Positions 11,175-23,100 of a stretch of DNA of 64,000 bases are shown here, one piece after another. Under the pieces are notes generated by a model. That model worked only from the letters and a program-made list of their open reading frames with translations, had not been told where the DNA came from and searched no databases. The position numbers were made by a program, and so were the translations under genes. Location of the stretch: positions 301,045 to 365,044 of the forward strand of contig OX465103.1 of assembly GCA_949987565.1 (NCBI GenBank), read 5' to 3'. This DNA is from Luidia sarsii. Lineage: Eukaryota; Echinodermata; Asteroidea; Paxillosida; Luidiidae. Each line of letters begins with the position of its first letter. Position 1 is the first letter of the stretch.

Positions 11175-14100
11175 CGATAAAGAGAGAGGGAGAGAGAGAG
11201 GGGAGAGAGGGAGAGAGAGAGAGATGGAGGGAGGGGGAGAGAGGAAGAGAGAGAGAGAGGAGAGAGAGAGAGAAAGGGAGTGAGAGAGGGAGAGGGAGAG
11301 AGAAAGACAGCAGAGCGATAAAAAGAGAGAGGGAGAGAGAGAAAGACATAGCGATAAAGAGAGAGAGAGGGAGAGAGAGGGAGAGAGAGGGAGAGAGAGA
11401 GCCAGAGCGATAAAGAGAGAGGGAGAGAGAGAGAGGGGGAGAGAGAGAAAGAGATAGAGAGAGAGAGAGGGAGAGGGAGCAATAAAGAGAGAGAGAGAGA
11501 GAGAGAGAGGGGGGAGAGGGGGAGATGGAGAGAGTGGGGGAGAGAGAGAGAGAGTGGGGAGGAAGAGAGACAGATGGGAAGGGAGAGAGAGGGAGAGACC
11601 GAGGGGAAGGAGGGAGAGAGAGGGAGAGAGAGGGGGAGAGGGGGGAGATGGAGAGAGTGGGGAGAGAGAGAGTGGGGAGAGAGATGGGAAGGGAGAGAGG
11701 CAGACACAAGGACACATCGAACAAAAGAAAAAAAGCAGTCTTCAGATCGTCCCCTCGAGAAATGACTGATGGATTTGTGGCGGGGAAAACACAGAGTCCT
11801 TGAAAGCCTGGTTGATTTTGATCATTCCAAGTGCAGGTCTGATGAGCATCTAGCCAAGGGCAGATCCTGCTTTCGAGCACAGGCGGCAAATAGGGAGTGT
11901 ATTGTGGAGGATTGAGGGAAGCGATTCCTCTCGTGGTCTAATATGGAACTCTGACCGGCGGAATATTGGGCCTCTTGTTGTGTATTGTTTAGCTGATGAG
12001 TCATACATGATAGTGGAAATGTGTTCGCCCAATCCATTTCTGTGGATTCTGTGGTGTATGGGAGAAACAAAAGAGCGATGACTATACAGTAAGGCACATC
12101 GACTGATAGCAGAGTTATTAATGAGAACCCGTGCCCGAATCCTGAGCAACAATTGGACAGCTTGCGCAGTGGCGACCGCGTCAACAAATTCATCAGAAAA
12201 TAATTGGATTCTTGAAGGAATCCACCCCGAAATTAGCATTAGGCGCCGGATGGTTGGACTACAGCACTCTCTGTTTTCATTTCGGGGGGAAATTAATTAA
12301 AACAAAACATTCGATCGTAGCACGCGATCTCTTATTACAGCGACAAATACGAATTCATAAATGCAAGGTTACCGGTATGCTATAATTCAGTGATATCGAT
12401 GTCGGTATATTGTTGTGGCATGATTAAGCGTGTTCACGGTATAAATGACCGTGGTTGTGGACGGAATGACAGCCTCACTAGAAGCAACAGCAGCCTGATA
12501 ACGACAGCAATAACAACAGCAATAGTAGCAACTACAGAAATATCAGTAACAGCAGCAGCATTAGCAGCATCAATATCAGTAATAACAGCAGCAGCAACAA
12601 CGGCAGCAACACAGTCACAGTAGCAGCGGCAACAACCAATGCGAATTTCAGTTTCATGTATATCATTCGTCTATCTGTTCACGGTGCAAATTGCATCAAG
12701 TGACTGGTCGCTCGCATGTGTGATCAGCGAGGAGGTGCCTTGCTGAAAATCCCTTGCCTGCCTCTCGCTGCTGTCTGCTCAGGCCCACTCAGCAAGTCCC
12801 CAGGGTAGTGGGGAGAGGGACCTCTAATCATTCTTTGTGCGCAAGGCCCTTAATGAAACCAGCCAGTTGATATACTGCAGGGGCCGACCCTGTGTTTTAC
12901 CGCTATCGATTCTGGGTAGCATGCAGTCAAAACCCTGACGTAGAAGCATACTGACTACTGTGACCGGCCGGCTGCTGATAGCAGAATAGCTGACAAAGCA
13001 CACACCTAGCAGAATGATAATAAATTATGGCACACTCGATGCCATAACTTTCGTCTCATTTTAAACCACCGAAGCTTGTATCGAATTAGGCAGTATGATT
13101 TTCCATGAGTATGAGTTTCCGTAAAGAAATGTGTGTGTGATAAATTTGGACCAATAATCAAACCGTTGAGATTGTATACATCAATAAAAACTAACAGTAT
13201 TATTTCGACCAACGTCGGTGAAAAAGTGCTGGCTGAATAATATCACAGCCCAAGATTTGGTACAGTGTGTAAGGCAGCCCAGTGTATGTCAAACTGCACG
13301 GCATTATGGGAGAATGGAGCATTGCATAGGTAATGCTAGGTATCTGATGAGCGGCTGCGTTTCCTGTCTTTGACGAGGAGCAGGAAATGTCTCGGCACGA
13401 GTCGACTACCTCCAGCCTCCCCGGCCAGAGTGGAATTTGAAATGTTTCAATAATTTAGCAGTTTGGTTCCGTGAGGCGTGCCTCCCTCCCACAGCTAATG
13501 AAAGTCTTCTTCTCGAACCGGACAAACCTTATCAACGCCTGACTCTTAAATTCCATCCACTGGATTGCGCGCTTCTTTCAGAATATTTCAGAACATTGTA
13601 GCATTGACGGATAATTCAAAGATCTCATTTGCTATTCTGTCGGCCCTATATACATCATATTCATTCAATAATGCTACATTTTGAGACTCAATATAATGTC
13701 CCAAATTATAGGAGGGTCTGACGTTTCGATTCCAGCAAGACATTTCTCAAACGCAGTATAATGATGAGAAGGCTGATAATGGTTTATGATGACGTGTAGA
13801 AATGATCTATATCGTGAATAATTATGTTTAGATTTTTTAACAGTTTATGAGGTGCAAACGGTATGAGTCTTGGGAGCGTTACACTCACGTGTAAGTTTCA
13901 AATGTCGGTCAGCGCTCTTACATTGTAAACATGGCAGGTATTGTGATTGCCAGTTACTATGGATTGCCACTTAGCCTAGTGTGGACTGCCACTAATTCCA
14001 TAAAGCTGCTCGCGCAGGAGAAACTGCTAAGCATGAAATCAACAATCCATTTTCGTTGGAAATATGTTTGGCAGCCATCCGTTTGACTTGTATTCGAATA

Positions 14101-17100
14101 TCAGGCGAAGCGCGTAGGAACTGTGACTGGCAAAGTGGTTTTGATTAAGCGTATAGCATTTCATGCTTAGGAGTGTTTGGGGCTATTCGTGGCTTCATAA
14201 AAGTTGGCTCCTTATCTTTCCTGATCGTAGGGAACAACGTCTCACGGAGCACTCAGGTGATAATGCGATTCGGGAGGCGAAGGGACCATCTGTCAGTGGA
14301 GGAGTGAACATACTCAAAGTAAAAACCACTTCGATTGCTGTTCCATTAGCCACCACACAAGCAAGCGCTAAATATAAACCAGTACTCACTCGCTGATGGC
14401 GGGCCAGATGGAGTGATCTTATCTCCGTTGGTCACACTCTCTAGAAGAGGTATAGGATCGCCTCTCTCTCTCTCTCTCTGGGCTGCACTTGTCTGTTTGT
14501 CTGCTGGGGCGTTGGGATGTGGGTTTGTCTGTTGTTAGGTCTGTTGGTTTGTTTGTAGGGGAATCAAGATGCTGGGGTTGATTGAATTGCTAACATTGGG
14601 ATTACTTGTTACCAGTGAAAGGCTGTCATTGCAATGGGGAGGGGAGGTGAGGGGAGGTGAGGGGAGGGGAGGGGAGGGGAGGGGAGGGGAGGGGAGGGGA
14701 GGGGAGGGGAGGGGAGGGGAGGGGAGGGGAGGGGAGGGGAGGGGAGGGGAGGGGAGGGGAGGGGAGGGGAGGGGAGGGGAGGGGAGGGGAGGGGAGGGGA
14801 GGGGAGGGGAGGGGAGGGGAGGGGAGGGGAGGGGAGGGGAGGGGAGGGGAGGGGAGGGGAGGGGAGGGGAGGGGAGGGGAGGGGAGGGGAGGGGAGGGGA
14901 GGGGAGGGGAGGGGAGGGGAGGGGAGGGGAGGGGAGGGGAGGGGAGGGGAGGGGAGGGGAGGGGAGGGGAGGGGAGGGGAGGGGAGGGGAGGGGAGGGGA
15001 GGGGAGGGAGGGAGGAGAGGGGAGGGAGGGAGGGGAGGGGAGGGAGGGAGGGGAGGGGAGGAAAACCAAATGTTTCACGTGCTTTGTTTTGACATCCGAA
15101 GCCTTGTCCGCGGCGGTCTCTCCGGTGCAGTACGGCTCCGGGCAGAGATCCGGGCCAAACGCACGCAAACCACGGCACAACGGCACTACCACGCCGGATC
15201 CAAGCTGTACACGGCCCGCAGACAGCGCCGCTGCCATACAACACACAGTAGTGTGTGTGCGTACAAGTGTACGAACCTGTACGCAGCTGTCCTGGCCGAC
15301 AAGACGCGCATACGACATAATACGCACTCAAGTTGCGGGCGGGAAATGGTGCACAGCGTGCGAAAGCATTTCTCCGCCGGTGTTGCGAAAAGCACCATAC
15401 TATTCATCTGAAGGCCGGATTTTCATTTCTAAATCGGTGACCAACGGCTTGGTCAAGGTTAGGACATCCGCAGAAAACTGGTATGTAGAATTGTTAGTCA
15501 TTCTTTGGGAAAAACACGACCACAATGCATGATGATAACAGTGTCAGTGCTGAACGCGCGTTGTAAGCTATTCATTCCTGCATAATAATGTTAGGATGAA
15601 ATTGAAAGTAAAAACCCACGTGCACGTCGAATTGTCAACTAAAATTGCACACTCCAACCTGATTAGTAAGTAGGTTTGCACAGTGAGTAGCCCCTCACTT
15701 ACCTCTGTCATTCGCCGGGCAACTTATCCTTACAGCACACGAAGCACACCTTTCCGAATTCCATTGAGCAATGATAACTTTTAACTTGTGTATTCGCGCC
15801 ATCTTGGGAGATGCTGAACTCTCGACAATGGAGGGCGCTATTTCATAATTTCATAATTTCATAATAACATACTGACAATGATTATTTCAATAATCGCGAT
15901 TGACCTCTTTTGAATTATTGTAACCTCCAAATCACTTCAGTGACCTTTCGGCCTGTCCTTCGTAGACACATCACTCATTCAATATTAAAATTACTTTTTG
16001 TGAATAGGCCCTTTAACAATGATATTGATTAATTTGTGATGAGGTATTTCATTTCTGCAACCAAGACTCAAAGCACAGATTCTTTGCAAGGCTCTTGGCA
16101 AATTAATCCAGATATTAATGAGAGGTAACATCAATTAAGGTACTTAATTAAACTACCAGGAAATCCACATATTATGTCAAGCAAAAATTGAATAAGCCAG
16201 ATTTCAAATGGGATTTAATTAAAGTGTTCCATGCATTATATACTGCATATTTGATTTATTAATTTATTCAAAACGCGGGTTCCGCCTGATAGAAAGACTT
16301 GCCCCTAGTCAGAACGAAAAAAAGATAAGCCTTGGGAAAAATGGCAATTGAATTGGGAAATATTGCTGTTCTTTTTTGTGTATATTTTTTTTCTCTTGAT
16401 GTGATTTCGTTTCGTCTAAGACTGTCTACGATACGAACGCTCTTACATCGTAATTGAATTTGGTTGAATTTGTTGCTTATTCCAGAGATAAGTATTTCAA
16501 TGAGAGAGGAGAATGCCAGAGCACGTTTCCAGTCAATTTGCTTCGGCGAGCAGTTTTTGGCGGGAATTGTTATCAGCCGTTTTTTCCTATTTAAAGGCAT
16601 GCCTTCTCCAGTTGATATAAAGAATGCATCAATGAATTTACAGGTAGAACATGTAAATTCGAACAATCGTTAGACATACTATGGCCCAACCTGGAATGTT
16701 AGGACTACTGAAATTGGATTTTTGTGAAATTATTTCGACTGAGGTTCAATTTCCTGCGCAATATTGATTGTTCATGCATAAAGCGTTTTATCACGGTTGA
16801 CTCAGGTTTCTAATTCTTACAATTGCTTGGCTATTGGCCCTTCCAAACTGTCTATGAGTCACTCGCATGGGACCGGTCGTTTCAGAGTCCGTTTTTTGTT
16901 TCTTTTTTTTTTTGGTCAAAGAATCTAAACTGTCCATTAGAATCTCGATCGTCTAGTGGAACGACGAGAGAGACAGAACGTGCCTGAACAAACCTGCACG
17001 TCGTGCGCGCAGGTATACCGGCCCCGTGTCAAGTTGCACGAATCATGAGTAATTCAAAACATTGCACCAGAAAGAGGAGGAAAATGAGAGAGAAAGAGAA

Positions 17101-20100
17101 AGGAAGAGAGTGATTGTCAGCGAGTGAGGAGACAGACAGAAAAACATGGTACAGAGAGAAAGGGGGACAGAAAGGAGAGAGACGAACAGACAGAGAGACA
17201 GAGACAGGGACAGAGACAGAGACAGAGACAGAGACAGAGCCAGAGACAGAGACAGGGACAGTTACAGGGACAGGGACAGGGACAGGGACAGAGACAGAGA
17301 CAGAGACAGAGACAGAGACATAGAAAGAGACAGAGACAGACAGAGACGGAGACGGAGATATTCAAGTGGGTAGATAGAGGGAGACATGTAACCAAGAGTA
17401 AGGGTGAAGTATAATCCGTGCAGAGACAGAGATAGAGACAGAGACAGAGACAGAGACAGAGACAGAGACAGGGACAGAGACAGAGACAGGGACAGAGACA
17501 GAGACAGAGACATAGAAAGAGACAGACAGAAAAACATGGTACAGAGAGAAAGGGGGACAGAAAGGAGAGAGACGAACAGACAGAGAGACAGAGACAGGGA
17601 CAGAGACGGATAGAGACAGAGACAGGGACCGTGGCATAGGCAGAGACGGAGAAAGAGACAGAGACAGAGACAGCCGGGGACAGGGACAGAGACAGAGGCA
17701 GGGACAGGGACAGAGACAGAGACAGAGACAGAGGCAGACACACAGACAGAGACAGGGACAGAGACAGAGACAGAGACAGGGACAGAGACAGAGACAGAGA
17801 CAGAGACAGAGACAGAGACAGAGACAGAGACAGGGACAGTTACAGGGACAGGGACAGGGACAGAGATAGAGACAGAGACAGAGACAGAGACAGAGACAGA
17901 GACAGAGACGTAGACAGGGACAGAGACAGAGACAGGGACCGTGGCATAGGCAGAGACGGAGAAAGAGACAGAGACAGAGACAGGGACAGGGACAGAGACA
18001 GAGGCAGGGACAGAGACAGAGACAGAGACAGAGGCAGACACAGAGACAGAGACAGGGACAGAGACAGAGACAGGGACAGAGACAGAGACAGAGACAGAGG
18101 CAGAGACAGAGACAGAGCCAGAGACAGAGACAGGGACAGTTACAGGGACAGGGACAGGGACAGGGACAGAGACAGAGACAGAGACAGAGACAGAGACATA
18201 GAAAGAGACAGAGACAGACAGAGACGGAGACGGAGATATTCAAGTGGGTAGATAGAGGGAGACATGTAACCAAGAGTAAGGGTGAAGTATAATCCGTGCA
18301 TAATTCAGGTTTTGCTTCAAAGTTATTTAAAGTAAAAACAAATTATTCATGGACTGAAATAAGTTGATCCTCTCATGCCGAAAGGTGCGTTTCCTGGAAC
18401 CGTCTGGCAATTGTGGATTGCATACATTATGGACAAAGAGACAAAGTGTATTTCTTCGCGTTCAATCGCGAGACTCGTTGCGCATACCGCAACTGAGCAG
18501 GTTTGTGTCTTAAGAATTATGTCCAGGGGAAATGCAACAATAAAATCACGAGTGTCCGACGACAACATCTTGAGCGTCCTCCATTTCCTGGTTCCTTGAT
18601 TAAAATGTGAGTCAAGAGACCAGGACTTATAGAAGTGTTTCTGAAGAGGTTGCTGTCATATTATAATAATTGAAACATAATTTGAAGGATACAATGGTTA
18701 GCTATTTGAAATAGCTTGTTGGGAAGAAGGAATCGAGTCGTAAACCATGGGTTGTTTTGCTTAAATTACACGATTCCGGATAGGCCTATGTGATTGGGAT
18801 ACCAGCGATGGTTCCCATGCCAAACAACACAGGGTGGATGCAGCGAACCCGCAGCGAAGTGATCCACCGATCCGTGTGTCTGAATCCGTGTGTAGCATGC
18901 AGACAGACGTTCAGACTAAAATAATTCACAATGCGTATTGATCGTAAAACTGTGAAAAGGCCAACAGTGCGATGTAGGTTGTTGATATAGAGATACGTTT
19001 GATAAAAAAGTGGTTGAACTAACAGTAACAACTGTGTGAAATGGCCATGTGTTAAATAAAGAAAAAAAAATCGAGGCGAATGACTAGAATGTTGTATATG
19101 ATTCACTACTCATTAACTCAACTCGACATCGTACGGTTTGTCCTTGTACGGACCCTGTCACCCAAACGCTTTTCAACCCCAACCCGTGCATTCATCACCA
19201 GTCTATTTTACAAGTTGAATATTCGTGCAGCCGTCAGGGCACAGATGCACACAATGCAGTCTGTATACCAAGCTCACCAAGAAACCAGTATTTGGGTTAA
19301 GGATTCGACACTAGAAATCATTGAAAGCTATAATTATACTATACACCCGCCGCCTTCCATAAATTCCAAGTATGATGGGTGAGTTGTTTTCCTGACGCCT
19401 TGCCCTAGCGTCTACCGTCTCCATAGACTTACGTGTTATTTCTGCCCATACACCCGCACACAACAGGAAATGCAAGTATCGAATTGACTGCAGTGTCCGA
19501 TCCGCACGGTGCTCGGTAACCAAGGAAATGAAGCCACAAATTAAGGACAATTATGACTCATCTTTACTGACGTAGTCCTTGTGTATATCCCCGATGACTG
19601 ATCGTGTAATGATAATATGCCTAATAATGATAATAATATTACATTCATATTGCGCAAACACAAATCCCTATTTTGTTAACGTAATCATACATGTATAGGT
19701 ATCCATTTTGTGATTATGACAATACACCCGGGTCACTTGGATTTGGTTTTCTGGTGTGGAAGGCTTTTAAGCTTCCGTTTAATTCACACTGACAACAAAG
19801 TGTGAAAATTCTCTGCGAGCTATCTGGAACAAGAACACGGGTCATTGGCTGTGTAAAGACGCCTATATGTGTGGCGTTAATCTGTTCAAACCGTGTAGAG
19901 CTGATTGAATAATCACTAGCCTCCAATGCGTTACCTTGTACTTCTAGGCAAGTGCACAGCCAGCCCGTAGACGTATTATGCATATGGGACCTAGATGTAA
20001 TCACCAAGCAACCCTCAGTCTGTCGGATTGGGCTTTGATCTGCTGCGGGGGAAGTTAGGGCCGGAATCCTGATCCGAAATTGCTTTTAATAATGTAGTTT

Positions 20101-23100
20101 TCTTTTTCTTGAATGTGAAAGGGAGCGTTGGTAAAAGGGGTTAGATTCAGTTTGTGGTTATAGGAGGGACTAGAACAAGCTTTAGTGACTTTGCATAATG
20201 ATGGCGTGCCATGTATTTCACGGCAGTGTAACTGTAATGCACGGTGTAACAACCCTATTCCCCATACACCCATCACCCTAAATGACTACCAGGAAAGCAC
20301 GACCCTAACACATCTAAATGGAGAGGCTAGACCACTGAGAGACTACTCAGATTGGCTCACCAGAATATCTCATTAAGTCAGGTCACTGGATGGACGATGG
20401 ATGAGTTATAATATAATACAAGCAACATAGGCCTATACTCTTCATTATACTGTAGCTACTACCGTGATTTGATTAAGTTATTAAGAAATGTTCCGTTTTG
20501 ATCAATATTCGTTACCATTGGTCCAACAGCCATTGGGTTTGAACACGAAGAATCCATTTAGGAAACTGCAAATCGGTCAATGAATCAATATGTCGATACA
20601 CATACATGACTACCCGTACCCAAGATTCATGTATATTATAATATGAACGCCTGCATGAAAAACAAAAAGGCCCCCGTTCTCCGATCTTGGGCGGAGGCAG
20701 AAATCACCATACCTGACTGATCCCATTTGTCCCCTGACTCCACGTCATAAGATCGCGTACTTCATTGGCCAACGAGAGTCACGTGGCCAAAATGGACGCC
20801 ACGTCTTCGACCTTTGAGGCGTGAAGATGCGCGTTTGTGCGCATTGACCTGCGCGTTGACCTGCGCGTACACCTGCGTTAACCAAGGTCACACGTACGCT
20901 CAGCATTAACACGCATCGCAATGGCTCACCCTTCGTATGGGGCCTACAAGGACTAAAGGCCATGTCTGACTGTCACTCGATTTGAGAAACGCAATTCAGG
21001 AAACTAGATCCTCACCCCAAAAAACCTGCAAATAAATAGCTTTTACAAAATTAATTTACAAAACAACCTCCATTGAAATACTTTTACACTGACACGTTGC
21101 CACACGTTGCAATACCATAGGTCTATGCAAAGATTGTTTTCCTGTGTGACGTCAATCAATAATTGTAATACAGTGTATATAGAAAACTGCTTATATTGGC
21201 TTGTATGAGCAAAATGCAAATCTCCAATAGAGAGCAGACATGACGTTTCGATCTAAACAGGACCTTTCTCAGAGGTACATGGATTGATGCGGATCGATTG
21301 TCTTCATTCGTCTGGCTGTACGTGCATGGCTGATAAGCTGCTGATAAGCATACATGCAGTCTTGTTTTGGCATTACATGGATTCAATCAATTAAGCCAAT
21401 CATTGTGTCTAGCTAATTGCACGCGAATCACCCCCTTTCTAGTGACGACAGCAATATGCATATGCATGAGAATCACCCCCTTTCTAGTGACGACAGCAAT
21501 ATGCATATGCATGAGAATCACGCATTATAGTGACGACAGCGATATGAATATGCACGAGAATCACGCATTTTAGTGACGACAGCGATATGAATATGCGATA
21601 TGAATATGCTTCTACTGACGACAGAAATATCGCGAAGCTGATTATCACATATATACTGTATACTGGCAATCTCCGAGGACATCCCCTCGACCGAAACCCT
21701 AGCCACAACCCTAGCCACAACCCTATCCAAAATCCTTCCCAAAACCCTATCCAAAACCCTACCCAAAATCCTACCCAAAACCCTATCCAAAACCCTACCC
21801 AAAACCCTACTCAAAACCCTACCCAAAATCCTACCCAAAACCCTACCCAAAACTCTACTCAAAACCCTACCCAAAATCCTACCCAAAATCCTACCCAAAA
21901 TCCTACCCAAAATCCTGCCCAACACCCTACCCAAAACCCTACCCAAAACCTTACCCAAAACCCTACCCAAAACCCTACTCAAAACCCTACCCAAAATCCT
22001 ACCCAAAACACTACCCAAAACCCTACCCAAAACCCTACCCAAAACCCTACCCAAAACCCTACCCAAAACCCTACTCAAAACCCTACCCAAAACCCTACCC
22101 AAAACCCTACCCAAAACCCTACCCAAAGCACATGACAAGGCCTCAACCTGAATATGGAGACTGCATATGAGACCTTATAAAGACTTTCCAATGTCGGATG
22201 CTTAAATATTACTTCAAACATGACTGACTCCTTAGGGCCAGGATCGTCAGGCTGTCTTGGCGTGTTGGTCATCTTACTTGGCTCTCTAGTCCCTCTTAGC
22301 TTTATATGTTATCTTCTCTTGACGATGAAGTAGGATAAGATCTCAATCATTCCATTAACCAACGTTTCTTATCATAGATAAAATGATGTTTGCCTCATTG
22401 CGTACTAGAATTCGGCAGTCGCGGGTGCGAATCCCGCCCGAGCTGCCTGAAATATTTTCATCAGGCACCGGGCAAAACACTAAGCACTGATTGTTTATCA
22501 CCTCGAGCAAGGGCAACAACCTCACTGAACAACGTTTCTTACAAAAATTTGCTCAGTTATCTGCTATCTTGTGTAGTCATGGTGTCAGGTATTTTATGAT
22601 CGTTATTGAATATAGCATTTGGAAGCGAGTTTTGATAACAAAAAGTTGTCTCAATGAAGGATGGGCTATTTTAGATGCCTCATTTCTTATACACGTCAGT
22701 ACAGGTATCACAGACTAAAGCTTTCGGTGTTGGTATAAAACCAAAGCTTGCACGTCAACCACTTTCACAATGTTGTACTGTTATTGTGTAGTTCATCTGT
22801 GAATATCGAAGATTACCTTTCTAGTCCCCTTACATCGTTAAAAATGGTACAGTATGAAAAATTAGGAATGTCAATATGTCACTATTTTGGTTGCAGTTCA
22901 AAGACTGTACTTGTATTAATTGAACTGTAATTTCCTCTTCCTCTTCTCCTGCCCATTCCGTCTATTTCTCTTCATCTTTCTCCTCCTGCCACTCCTACCC
23001 TCCTCCATTCCTGTTCTTCCTTCTCCTTCTTCCCAACTCCCCTTCTTCCTATTTCATCCCTTCCTTGTCCTCCCCCTGTTCTTTCTCCTCTTCCCCCTAC

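Noticed and set aside
10696..11889. Minus-strand ORFs up to 397 codons of Ser/Leu/Pro, and plus-strand Arg/Glu/Gly ORFs
   Set aside because: They are translations of the GA purine array; several frames are open at once and composition is entirely repeat-driven.
14569..15532. Plus-strand ORFs of 280 and 291 codons and minus-strand ORFs of 233 and 240 codons
   Set aside because: They run through the GGGGA array (GGEGR or SPPLP); no splice or domain support outside it.
16268..16666. Minus-strand ORF of 132 codons
   Set aside because: Not repeat-derived, but no domain, no conserved start context and AT-rich chance composition; kept only as an open question.
17117..18273. Minus-strand Cys/Leu and Ser/Val-rich ORFs up to 303 codons
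   Set aside because: Artefact of the GACAGA hexanucleotide array.
21695..22126. A chromosome end
   Set aside because: The unit is a dodecamer rather than the simple telomere hexamer, and unique sequence continues for tens of kilobases on both sides.
21518..22138. TQNP-repeat (plus) and GRVL-repeat (minus) proteins
   Set aside because: Both strands are open because the array period is 12 bp; no start context or splice support.
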